DNA of 64,000 nucleotides from Sympetrum striolatum (lineage: Eukaryota > Arthropoda > Insecta > Odonata > Libellulidae). Location of the stretch: NCBI GenBank assembly GCA_947579665.1, contig OX388349.1, positions 76,946,841-77,010,840 of the forward strand, written 5' to 3'. This document shows positions 12,866 to 23,259 of this stretch, piece by piece; the stretch's first letter is position 1, and the number at the start of each line of letters is the position of its first letter. Below the pieces are notes generated by a model, which worked only from the letters and a program-made list of their open reading frames with translations, was not told the DNA's origin and ran no database searches. The translations under genes were made by a program, and so were the position numbers.

Positions 12866-14094
12866 TAGGAAATTATAGACCTATATCATTAACTTCGCTG
12901 TCCGGAAAGGTAATGGAACATATCGTCGTAAGCTCACTCATGGGATTTTTAGATAGAAATGAATTCCTCGACGCAAACCAGCATGGTTTTCGTAAGTCCC
13001 GATCATGTGAAACCCAACTTGCTCTATTTGTACACGATATCTTAAAGTCCGCCGAAAGTAAAAAGCAAGTGGACGCTATTTTCCTAGATTTCAAAAAAGC
13101 ATTCGATAGAGTCCCCCACTACAAACTAATTTACAAACTAAAACTAGCGGGCATTAACAAGGAAGTAGTCGACTGGGTTAAGGATTTTCTCTACGAGAGG
13201 GAACAACAAGTTGTACTGGATGGCGTTAGCTCAAATAGAGTCAAAGTTACCTCTGGCGTACCTCAAGGCAGTGTAATTGGACCTCTTCTTTTCCTTATTT
13301 ATATCAATGACTTGAGTGACGAGATAGTTAGTAATGTGAGGATATTTGCGGATGACTCGGTTATATATAGGGAAATAACAAACGAGGAAGACCGGACATC
13401 TCTTTCAAACGATTTAGTCCTCATCCAAAGGTGGTGCGAAAAATGGGAATTAGATATTAACGTAAGTAAATGCTCCGTAGTTAATTTCTTCGAAAAGAAA
13501 AAAATGCGTCCAAATCACCCATACAAAATTAATGGAATTAGTATCAAAGTAGTAGATTCAGTTAAATATCTCGGGATCAACATTACTAATAACTTAAATT
13601 GGAGCACGCATATTCGAAAAATCTGCGGCAAAGCAAGTAAAAGGCTTGGCTTTGTAAAGCGTATTGTCGGTAAATGCGACGAAAAGGTGAGAGAGCGATG
13701 TTATTTTACCTTGGTCAGACCCCTTCTGGAATATGCGGCAAGTATATGGGATCCGGCGGATGAAACGTGTACTCGCGAACTCGAGAAAGTGCAGCGTAAA
13801 GCGGTTCGTTTTGTTAAGAAATGCTACGATAAAAAAGCAAGCGTTACAAAAATGCTCTCAGACGTAGGTTGGGAATCCTTGAAAGAAAGGAGATTGGAAG
13901 CTAGGCTGCGATTGCTTAATAAATTCAGGGAAACTACATTTTCCAAAGATACAATCGGTATCATGCAACCCCCCTGCTACGTCGGTCGATCCGATAATGA
14001 CCGTAAGTTAAGAGAAATAGATGCTAGGACGAATCGTTTCAGAGATTCATTCTTTCCGCGAACAATACGTGACAATAATCGAATAAGGAAGTAA
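12862..14094 (+). pseudogene. Non-LTR retrotransposon reverse transcriptase, N-terminally truncated
   Basis: The 410-codon frame covers reverse transcriptase and the C-terminal region. Visible blocks: NYRPISLTS near residue 4; motif A FLDFKKAFD with catalytic Asp76; SGVPQGSVIGP at 131-141; motif C FADD with Asp164-Asp165, the catalytic pair; KYLGI near 235; then the EYAASIWDP and EKVQRKAVRFV segments of the C-terminal part. All three catalytic aspartates are present. The first three residues come from host-element sequence through a GTG codon, because the insertion truncated the true N-terminus, so no real start codon exists. The apurinic-type endonuclease is missing. It copied retrotransposon RNA at nicked chromosomal sites in life. 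Intact frame but a dead element. Confidence 0.9.
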
Positions 14095-14184
14095 TTTAGA
14101 TTCAACTGGTGTTTACACCCCCTGCCACACGCCGAAAGGCGGCTTGTAGGGTATTAATGTAGATGTAGATGTAGATGTAGGAAA
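12866..14184 (+). mobile_element. 5'-truncated non-LTR retrotransposon inserted in a related copy
   Basis: The inserted unit (12873-14177) carries most of a reverse transcriptase frame, a 3' untranslated hairpin and a 3' tail of GATGTA repeats (about 14154-14180). It is flanked by TAGGAAA at 12866-12872 and 14178-14184, which I take as the target-site duplication. The 5' end starts just before the NYRPISLTS motif, so the endonuclease and N-terminal ORF are missing. Within the remaining 410 codons there is no internal stop, so this insertion is younger than its host copy. The motifs suggest the CR1/L2/Jockey/Rex group. Confidence 0.85.
14120..14151 (+). other. 3' hairpin of the non-LTR family, copy 1
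   Basis: CCCTGC (14120-14125) can pair with GTAGGG (14146-14151), and inside it CGCC pairs with GGCG around a GAAA-type loop. It lies just before the GATGTA tail. Three other copies in the window keep the hairpin with different bases, which suggests a role for the RNA shape in recognition by the element's own reverse transcriptase. Confidence 0.65.
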
Positions 14185-14572
14185 AGCGAATAGAATGCAA
14201 CGATTAACTGGTAGAACTTTGAGAGGATGCTCATCGAGAGTCAAAGAAATAGCTTACTTTTCTCTTATTCGTCCGAGTCTAGAATACTGCTGTAAGGTTT
14301 GGGACCCACACGAAGGAGGTTTAGTCTCAGATTTAGAGATGGTCCAGCGTAGAGCAGCCCGATTCGTCTGCGGGGATTTCAGGTTTGATAGCAGCGTTAC
14401 GGCAATGATAGAGTCCTTCGGTTGGGATTCACTCCAGGTGAGAAGATGTGAATATCGTCGGAAACTTTTCGAAATGTTCATTCGTTCAGAGTTAATAGAC
14501 GAAGTAAGTGAAATGTTGGTGCCAGTAAGGAGCGATCTCCGAGAGGCATCGACGAAGCGTTATAGGGAATGA
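14185..14572 (+). pseudogene. Host non-LTR RT, C-terminal region, right piece
   Basis: This frame encodes the C-terminal part of a non-LTR ORF2, with the typical order LIRPSLEYCCKVWDP, then DLEMVQRRAARFV, then SFGWDSLQVRR, and stops with TGA at 14570-14572. The same motifs occur in the inserted copy (LVRPLLEYAASIWDP, ELEKVQRKAVRFV, VGWESLKERR), so the two are related but belong to different subfamilies. The minus-strand fragment at 49.9-50.2 kb (DLEMFQRRAARFI) is closer to this one. It lacks the catalytic palm domain and cannot be active. Confidence 0.8.
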
Positions 14573-14665
14573 ATCGCAAGGACGGATAATTACCTTTGGT
14601 CGTTTTTCCCCCAGGCTATTAGAGATGCTAATAGGGATGAAAGAATAATGGTGGTGTATTACACC

Positions 14666-14696
14666 CCCTGCCATACGCCTCTGGCGGCTCGCAGGG
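14666..14696 (+). other. 3' hairpin of the non-LTR family, copy 2
   Basis: CCCTGC (14666-14671) pairs perfectly with GCAGGG (14691-14696), with an inner CGCC/GGCG stem. Compared with copy 1, the G-U wobble of the outer stem is a G-C pair here, a stem-preserving change. Confidence 0.65.
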
Positions 14697-14715
14697 TATA
14701 TATCTAATTCTAAAA

Positions 14716-17671
14716 ATCTAAAAAACAAGGTACGCTGAATCTGGTAACGCAGAATATTATTAATGTAATTTATAAATTTAATGATTTTTGAAAAGAATTC
14801 ACGAATAAATGTCAACATTTTCGTATTATCAATACCGAAATGACAATAAATGTTTGAATATCCGATTCCTTTTCTTAATATCGATTTTCAAAATAATTCA
14901 ACTAGTAATCAACTATCTGTGATTCTGTTAAAACTGGTTTCGCTTGCATTGACCCTCCGCTGAAGTCATTTTTCCATGACCCTTTGGATCCCATAGTGAG
15001 TTGCACACAGAAATATCTTTCCAGTCAAGGTCGCATCAAACGCGAGCTTTTGGTGTCATGATTCTTTATGTACTCGAGGAGTTAAAAAAGAAAGCCGCAC
15101 ACTCTTGTGATGGCCGTCAAGGTTAAAAGCTTCGGGAACTTCTGCCGGTCATCGATTTTCGCAGAAGATGCGAAACTTAGTTGAGTTTCCCGCCTAACTC
15201 ACACGAAAGGCGTCGACGAGTGAGTCACACTGACGACCGAAAATGGCTTAGATTCGGAACCGGTCCTTCGCATTCATTCCAAAGAACGTTGAACCAAAAC
15301 TCGCTTGACCACGTGCTCTCGGAATCTCGTTCCTTTGTGGAAGCGTTTTTTACGTAATTTTTTCTAGGTCACCTAGGTCGCGGATGTCTGTCTGGTGATT
15401 TAACCCTAACGGAAGATCAGTTTACACCTTCGTTGACATCACAATTTATGGAGAAGTGGATGCTGCTTCTTTAGCGGCTAATTGTAACGTTTATGAGTTA
15501 AATGAAAAGGAAGCGTCTTTTGCTGAGATATTTCCGTAAACACTTCCACTAGGTCGGTGACGCGCTAAAGCTAAATTTATTTCTCATAGCTCGCCGAATA
15601 AATTTTTAACTGCAAAATTGCTTTGTGTTTGTAACTAAAACATACAAAATATATTTTATAGAATATTCAAAGTATTTGTTGATCGCATTACATTAAAAAG
15701 GAAACAATTTAACAGCTCTTCGGAGGGTTTCAATTTCGTACCAAAGAATAATACTTCCACCTTTTCATCGAATAATGATTGGAAAATTCTTGTGATTCGA
15801 CGCATTTTATGTACTTAATTACTTTCTCTACTCGTTGATACAAAGTTCTTATTAGCTAATAAAATTTAGTGTTTAATTTTACATGTATCGCATCCAAACT
15901 GTTTACTGGATAGTACAGGATGGATGATGAGCAACCACTTTAAATTTCAATTGATTTGAGTAATTCCACTCTTAAATTAGAAAATCTTCAATTAATTGCG
16001 ACTTTCTAGAGTCCAAGTATGCATGCCGCTAAGTATGGGCATATCCAAATAATTAGCAGTTACTTAATCATAGCTATGATTTCGCAGTCTCAATTCAGGG
16101 GAATAAAAGGATCGAGCAAATACTGCCATTGAAATTGAAACTTTGGCTACCTTTTCATCCCATTAGCATACTCAACGATTCATCCTTTCGTGAAAATCGA
16201 GAGTTAATTGCAGTGATTAGAGTATATCCCACTGCCCTTACTTGAGATTGTCTCAAACCATTTCGATGATTTTTCGTGTATCCTTATTGAGAAACAACTT
16301 TCGCGACCATTGTCTCTGAGCAATATTCCATGTGCGTCCATCTCCGAATCGGCGCATGAGAGAATTGGTCCTGCACCGCCCGCTTCCTCCCAACTTTCTA
16401 CTCCGTTCGGATTTTTTACCACGCTTCATAGCATTTAAGTTTCGCTTCTGCAGTCCACACCGCTGAGCGCCTCCTCATTGTTAACTTCCGAACGAGCCAA
16501 GGGAAAACGCGAATTACATATTCCATTCACTTACAATTGCATTGCTCAATACCTTCACAGCACACCCACTCTCCATTGAGCCTCTTCCTCGCTTTTGCTC
16601 GATTCCCATTTAAGTAATAGCCGAGTCAAAGCTTAAACACTAATTTCCTTTCAGTTCTCACGGAATTTTTCCTCAGAGCTTTCATCTTACGGAATTTTCC
16701 CTCACTTTCATCGCAGCTTCTTTGTTACTCAACGGAAAGTTTTACGGAATTGAAATGTTTCCTCGATATGGGAGGCACCTCTGAACATATGGGCCAATCC
16801 GAATGATTGAGGCTAATTGCTGTAGTTGCTTAATTGAGTTGTAAATAGGTTGACGGGAACCTGAAATCTGACCCTAAAACAATTTCAGATCACTCTTGTC
16901 TGAACAGCCTGAAGGATTAAGAATCCAATTCAGAGTTCCGGAAAGCTTAGAGTCGAACTCGGTGAGTTCGGGATATGGCTTTCGCGTCTTCCAACAAAAG
17001 CGTGCGATTTGAAGCTCAGTCGGCGAAGAACAAATAGGATCTCCACTCAAAGATTACATTGTCACATCGAGATCTCAAAACAGAAGTTACCAATTGCTAT
17101 AATTTGCTTGGTTTCCTATGAATGTTATATTTCACGGATGTATAATAATCCTATTATTTCTTTTAAAATTATATGACATTTTATAAAGAAGAAAATACTA
17201 GACAGAGTCTAGAAATGAATCTATTGATGAATACGAAGTCTTCATAATGTACATGTAAGAAATATTTTCTTCAAAACTAGAAAATGAAATAGAATGGCTA
17301 CGTACAATTCTGTTGTAGAAATAACACAATAAACAAATATTAAATGCACATATGACCCCACAAGCCGGTCTTAATGTCAAGACTCGTGTATTTCATAGGA
17401 ATAAGTTTAAAAATCTGCTGTTTGCTACCTATTCCTAAATGTGGTTGTGTTTGCAACATACTTAATTAGTCACAAGTATACTTAATAGTCTTGCAGAAAA
17501 TATTATTCCTTGTCAATAATCATGTAAACCAGAAAGATATCAAGAGCGGAGGATTTCCCTAAGTTTCATCAATTCTAACGTGATTTTGGAATTGTAAGAA
17601 AGCAATTGCATTGGAAGAAGTGATTAATTAATCGCAAGTATTAACATCCAATTAACGTGTTTGCTTTTCAG
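14716..17671. other. Non-coding stretch
   Basis: No gene or transposon recognised. A moderately G+C-richer segment lies at about 14940-15450, with a TGAGTCA (AP-1-like) word near 15220. It could be regulatory, but single words of this length are weak evidence. Small frames such as 16204-16422 minus have no motif. Confidence 0.45.
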
Positions 17672-17820
17672 AGTCAGCTGTTCGGATATCCCGAGATCTC
17701 CCTATCTTCCCTCTGCATGGGCCACTGACGTTAGACTGTTAGACCGGAGGCGACAAAACGTGACCTCTGTTCAGATGTATCGCCCCCCACCATATGACTC
17801 CAAGGTCAGCACCATTGAAA
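17672..17820 (+). CDS. Candidate internal exon of an unidentified gene, encodes a PPPY motif
   Basis: A 149-base segment is bounded by good splice signals. Upstream are a branch-point-like ATTAAC, a pyrimidine run and TTTTCAG ending at 17671. Downstream, GTGAGT follows at 17821. One frame is open throughout, with one base before the first full codon and one after the last, so length and phase suit an internal exon. The other two plus frames contain stops. The translation is not composition-biased; it includes LLDRRRQNV and then MYRPPPYDSKVSTIE. PPPY is the core of ligands for WW domains (Nedd4-type ligases, Yki/YAP), so a cytoplasmic tail or scaffold protein is possible. I do not recognise the gene. 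An alternative donor (AAG|GTCAGC near 17803) exists. Confidence 0.5.
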
Positions 17821-18103
17821 GTGAGTCTTCTATGTATATTAACATCATTGCTATGTTCAATAACTTCCATTCTATCTCAGTACTGGAGGAGTTTAATTTA
17901 CGCTCAATAATCGTAGAGGGAAAATTGCGGAAGTGCTCACGGAACTTAAGCCACTGCGAAGTGTATCTCCTCAAAAGAATCTCTGAATATTTTCACTTTC
18001 ACGGCAGTATTAATTATTCATCGGCCGAGAGAAGTGCTGTTTGTATTAAGGGGAAACGTTAATTCCAAACATGATAGGGTAATCAATTATAATTATATAT
18101 AAA

Positions 18104-18189
18104 TAGTCAAACACATAGTGATACGAGGGATTTAAGTGATTCATAATTATTATTCACTTAGATCCCTCGTACCACTATATGTTTGACTA
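18104..18189. repeat. Near-perfect 86-bp hairpin (MITE-like or pre-miRNA-like)
   Basis: Arms of about 37 bases pair almost completely: the left begins TAGTCAAACACATAGTG and the right ends CACTATATGTTTGACTA. Both contain ACGAGGGAT and TAAGTGA, with an 11-base A+T loop. Three or four mismatches are spread along the stem. The size and shape suit either a tiny palindromic transposon or a microRNA precursor on either strand. No other copy is visible in this window. Confidence 0.6.
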
Positions 18190-19680
18190 AAATAACTTCT
18201 ACTTGCTACAGCATGTTGATTTAAAAATGGTTAATACTCTAATTGCGCAGTCATTTTTCGTCCTTTAAGTGATTGATTTACAAAATGAAATACAAAGATA
18301 TTTAAAAGCGTGACTTCGTTTAAAGACATTGCAAAATGAAATATGTTATTGACGTTGATATTCCGTATTTAAATTTACGAAGCTCATAGAAAATTGTAAC
18401 TTTGTTGTGATGAAAGGATTAATAGATATAATCACTGATTTTGCTGCAAATTTCACATAATTTTTATTAAAAAAACTACCGATGAATATTCAAATAGGAA
18501 ATTTTCAAGCTTATTTACAAATCCGCGTCCATTTCATCAAATAAATGTTCGTTACCCTTTAGGCAGAAATATCGGAGTATCAACGAGCCAAGAGAGTTGA
18601 GTAACCGTGTATTGCCTCTAAATGAATAATCTCTAACGCTTCAATTTTATAATAATAAATGAAGTCAAGCATTTAATCCTACTGTATTTTAGATGCCATT
18701 AATATATTGATATGAAAACATCTTAAGACTTCAATCGGTTGATATTTTGTCGAGAAAGTGTATAAGATTGATAAGAAATAACCACGTAACTAATCTCACT
18801 TTCGAATCAGATTCGCAGATCATAATACACTTTGGGATTTTATTTTAATAAAGTTTCAAAATTCAAGATTCTTCACCTATACACTTGAGTTAAAAATTCA
18901 GATAATTCGTTTCGGAATAGATCATTTTAACTCCAAAAAATCATATCTTGCGTAAGAAGCTCCTTCAAGTATTCAGTAAGCACGACTCGATAGTTTTAGC
19001 TGTCAGAGGAGATTCAATTAATCACCGCAACCGGAGCGCTATACTGCAGAATCGTAACTTTTTCCTATCTCCGAGGAATTAGAGCTCAACGGAAAATTTC
19101 TAACATCTTTGGCATTTATTAGGGTTTACTTAAGAACTGAGTGAAAACGAAACCGAGGAAATGGAGTCACTTTCTAGCACATTTCACCATTTGAATCTTT
19201 CATCGAAGTATTTTTTATATTCAACCCTTGTATTTTTTTGGCGTTCCAGCTAATTTTACTTTTCTATTTACTGGTTTAAAATTGGAAAACAGGAAAATGT
19301 TTTTCATCCCTTAAAATATGAATCTGTTGCAAATATTTTAAATAGTATCAGAATTCTCGGAACTGATTAATTTTACGAGTGATTAGATGCAATTTTTTTG
19401 AAATGGTCCAATTAACTAGTATTTCTCTTAATACCTCTTGTAGAGAAATTCATTTGGCATATTTTTCTATTTCCGCATCTTTCAGCTCGCTGAATTTTCC
19501 CTGAAACTTTTCCTTCGGTAAATAAGCTATTATTCTATCGTCATCTGTCGGAAAGATTGTACTATAAAGGTAAACTCAAGATGGATAGAATTTTTTCCAA
19601 TGAAAATTATCTTCCATTCTCTGCGCGTTGGTTAAAACGCTTATAATGTAGCATTTCAATTTTTCCGATGTAAAACCGAA
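18190..19680. other. Non-coding stretch
   Basis: A+T-rich sequence without recognised coding, repeat or RNA features. Confidence 0.5.
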
Positions 19681-21060
19681 AGGAAAAGAGCATTTATTTG
19701 TCGGTGCGTCGCATAAGAGACGACTCCCAGAGGAGCACGCGAGGGAGCGCGACGGGCGTTGAAGTCTCCGATCGAGGACACAAGAATTTGGAAGGGAGCC
19801 GTTCTAACACACTAGTCTCTTTTTGTTCTTAACGGTACTCACTTTGAAAACATAACTGACATCTAAATATTGCGGGTTAAGACTGACCCACTTTCCGCTC
19901 GATAAACTTCAGCTTTAATTAAAGCTGTATCTTACACCGAAGAGTTAAGAACCGTGTAATAGAAAATTGTTGACCCCGCTGCTCGTTGCATTATTTCTTC
20001 GGCGATTTCATTCTACCAAGTTACTCGGCTGGTTGTACACATATCTGATCTAAACATGAAATATGACCTCGCCAGTTGAAATTTCCGTGAATTCAAAATT
20101 AAAATTCCCGGAAACTCCGCAATTTGGCATAAATAAATACTTAATTCACTCCGAAAAGCAACTGCATCCAACACTGTCTAACGGAGTGTCCGTGCTTGCA
20201 GTCAAATTTTTTTAGCTAAGTTGTCAGTATCTCACCACGTGTCGAAATGGAGCCTAAGAGAGCATAAAGAGCACAGCCCAAAGAAACTCGGTTATGTCTG
20301 CAGACATTTTTTTCGGCTTTATTCCTGTTAACGGAATAATTAGGGCGGAGATGAACTTAGTTGTGATGGCCTTTCAGATCCCACTGGAAGCGAGGAAATC
20401 TTGACGCGGGAAGATGTCTCATTTGGGATGCGCAAGCACAATGAGCAAAATAAAACACTCGATGCGACGGCCGACTTTCTTCCGTCGGAAAAAGCGATTT
20501 TCACTGACGCGGCCGCGAGCGACCTTAAACTTGCCCGCGCGTCCCTCGCGGCGGCACCGCACTTTCCAGGACGACGTCCGGCGGTATTTACCTTGTTTAT
20601 ACGATCCTCTGGTGAATCTGCCCTCCACTTGGGGTCGACAGCCACCCAAGTCTCCCTCGCGGCGATCCACGGAAAAACAGGTCCAATGAGGAAGAAGGTT
20701 GCCCTCGTTCCAACTGACGCGTCTTCAGAACACCGTTGTTCGATAGCGACTAAATCTACCGCGATCCTCCAACTGTGTACGCTCGGCCGACTTGGACAAG
20801 AGTCTAAAGGAGGAACAGCCGACAGATCGCGCTGCAGAGGGAGGGAGAGAAGGTGTGGAGGCCTGTCCAATAGCGAGGCTTCCTGTGTAGGTCAAATCGC
20901 TCTTCAGGAGGTGGAGTGATAGAAGCGAGGTGTAGGACCCGGGGGTTGAGGCTTTTACTCGGGGAGAAGAGTTAGATAGGAGGAGGATTGGTAAGGGGGT
21001 GTAGGCGGCAAAGGGGAGGGAATGAGGCCCCGAGAGTTCTTGTCTCTCAGGGTGCAAGGG
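19681..21060. promoter_or_regulatory. G+C- and CpG-rich block, possible promoter or 5' exon region
   Basis: Base composition shifts sharply here. CpG dinucleotides are dense around 19720-19770 and especially 20470-20660, where GCGGCCGC, CCCGCGCG and several CGGCG words occur. Long frames are open on both strands over the same segment (plus 20401-20919, 172 codons; minus 20340-20870, 176 codons). Neither has a recognisable domain or clear splice borders, and overlapping opposite-strand frames are expected in G+C-rich DNA. I favour a promoter/5' untranslated region or enhancer over a protein-coding interpretation. A short perfect palindrome, CAGCTTTAATTAAAGCTG, lies at 19910-19927. Confidence 0.35.
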
Positions 21061-23180
21061 ACATCCCCATTGTCAATGTAGTCTCTGTGAAGTGCGCTAA
21101 CCTATCGGCTCTACTCTATGGTTTTCTTTTCACCCATCGAGTGATCTCTCACGTGACTATCATGTCGTTCGATTTCAGTTGTATTGTTGTGCATCGAATT
21201 TCTCAGTGATTGGCAATCATTCATATAGTTATTGATGATGGAATATTAATTTCAAAACGGATATCTTAAGTTTTAGTGAGAGACAGTTTGTTGGTGTATG
21301 GTGCACGTGTATAGTGAATAGCAAGTGCGTTACCGTCCCGATATTTGGATACCTATGGAGTTAATATGCAATCTCCAGAAAGTGTTCATCTTCTGTAGAG
21401 TTATACAGAAAGTGAAACCTTTGAGGTAGATTTGAGATATTTTTAGCTGCCACTAATACAATACTTGTGAGCTTCGCTTGTAACCAAAATTAGCTCTTCC
21501 TCTAGCAAAATTTAAAGCTTCGAACATGATGATGCTAAGTAATCAGAATCACTATTTTATATCTCCGTAGAGATTATCTTGGTGCTGTTATATTTAATTT
21601 ATTAATTTCAATTCACGCCAACTTAAGCTCGGATTTTAATGAAGTTTAGGGTAGGAATGATAGAATAGGATTACTAACGCTCTTCAGTGGGTTAGAGATC
21701 TGTTTCCCGTGTTCATTCGATTGAAGAAGTGACTAACTCTTATCGCCTTGGATCCGCAGTTTATTCAAAAATCAAAGACTCTTCTCGGGAACTCTCTAAA
21801 CGGTACCGCGCCCAACAAAATCGCTCACCCGGAAATATCCCGGACATTCTTACAGTTCCGCAACGTCGATCCCTATCGATCAGGGGAAAGCAAGGACTTG
21901 TTTTGGCTGAAACTTTGGAAAGGGATCTCCGATAATTCAGAATTATTATTTGCAATTAATCTTTTTACCCAATTGAACTCCTTCGGAAAAAATTATATAA
22001 ATCTCAACCTCTAATAATTTCAAGACGGCGGATTTTAATCCTGAAAGTTTTCTAAAGAGCTCTGGCCTTATTTAATGACTTATTAAGCCATTAAGTAAGA
22101 ATTAATTAGTATTTTTAGTCTTGTAAAAATCCATAATTTTAACATGATAGGGTAAAAATAGTCTCATTTTCGAATGTAAGTGCTCACTGATTTTTGAAAG
22201 AAATTCTGGTTTCCGAATCCGTTTCCTATTTGTAATTATTTTCTATGTTAAAGATATCATTTTTATAATTAATATTTTCTAGGGAAACGAATGATTCAAA
22301 TTTCAAATTTTTCAGTATATCCTATATTTACGATGTAATACTTACTTGTTACTAGAGAAGAATAAAGTTTAAACCAGAGATACCCAAAGTGGCTTGCAAA
22401 AACATTTCCCCGCATTTTAAACTTCAGATTGTTATTCAAAATGCGTCGAATAGATTTTTGGCCGTTGACTTCTTGGAAGCGATTCTCTTTTTCATCCGCT
22501 TTCTCGTCACATCGCTCCAACGAGCAACTCCCAGACTTTTACGTGTCATACTCCTATCCACATTTGTATACGATTGGTATAAACTGTGTAGTAGAAACTT
22601 ATTCGATAGCTTTCCATAAATTTAATAATTTTAGGTGAATATGCGATAAAAGTGTGCGCAATAGAATAATTAATAGATAGATTTTGATCCTATCAACCCT
22701 TTATTAAAATCATAATATGAATAACATTGTAAGATACTCTGAAAGATTCTCCAGAAAAATTAACCGCACTTAAAATTGGGTATGAATGAAGAGAGAACTA
22801 GCTCTTCATTCATAAATGATACAGAGGAAGAAATCATTTATATTTCGATCTTCTTTCAATAAGAAGCGTAAAAATTTTCTCTTCAAATGATTTCGGAAGC
22901 CATCCGGAATAGAGGAACATCAATTATTACCAATGAAATTCATACAGTTAAATCATTTTAACTTTGCTTAAGACATTGTGATAATACCATTAGTTCATCT
23001 AAAAAGGAATATTTTTGTGATATTCAATCCCACGGTTGCCCACAACGTATAGTAAGGTTAACAAATATGAAATGGCTAATCCTTTTTCACAAAATTGATT
23101 TTTGCTGGAAAACAATTTTCGGCGTTAAGTTGTCAGCGTCATCACCACAGTAAAACTAATTACCAAACGTTACACGCACA
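21061..23180. other. Non-coding stretch with one short hairpin
   Basis: No gene recognised. A 13-bp inverted repeat (TATGAATGAAGAG, 22781-22793, with its complement at 22802-22814) encloses an 8-base loop. Frames at 21729-22014 and 22389-22638 have no motif. Confidence 0.5.
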
Positions 23181-23199
23181 GACAATTATTGGTTTTTCT

Positions 23200-23250
23200 T
23201 TGACCCTGATGATGGGAACTTACCACCTAAACCGTTTGTCCAGAATTAAT
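23200..23250 (+). repeat. Relic of a Penelope/hammerhead-type 3' motif
   Basis: The string CTGATGATGGGAA...CACC, followed by TAAACCGTTTGTC, repeats the layout of the hammerhead-like motif of the Penelope element at 63.2 kb: CTGANGATG, a stem-loop, (G)AAAC-GTT-GTC. The conserved G before AAA is changed to T and stem II is weak, so a ribozyme would be inactive. It is followed by AATTAATAAA. I read it as the decayed 3' tail of a related retroelement. Confidence 0.35.
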
Positions 23251-23259
23251 AAATTTTGT

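Larger units (their letters stand above)
12790..14715 (+). mobile_element. Host non-LTR retrotransposon fragment, split by a nested insertion
   Basis: This is the C-terminal and 3' part of a non-LTR element in two pieces, about 12790-12872 and 14178-14715, with another element inserted between. The left piece reads YLGVTFGSNFSFKEHI then a TGA. The right piece continues with the motif (G)KANRMQRLTGRTLRG. Removing the insertion and one copy of the 7-bp repeat TAGGAAA leaves the reading frame continuous through the junction (codons GAT GTG ATA GGA AAA GCG). The 3' end has the family hairpin (14666-14696) and a TCTAA/TCTAAAA-type tail. It is 5'-truncated and carries at least one premature stop and a probable frameshift near 12805, so it is dead. 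Confidence 0.8.

Noticed and set aside
20401..20919. 172-codon plus frame and 176-codon minus frame
   Set aside because: Overlapping long frames on both strands in G+C-rich DNA; neither shows a recognisable motif. Kept only as a regulatory candidate region.
18068..22155. 15-bp word AACATGATAGGGTAA at 18068 and 22141
   Set aside because: A pair of identical 15-mers is expected by chance in an A+T-rich 64-kb window, and the flanks are unrelated.
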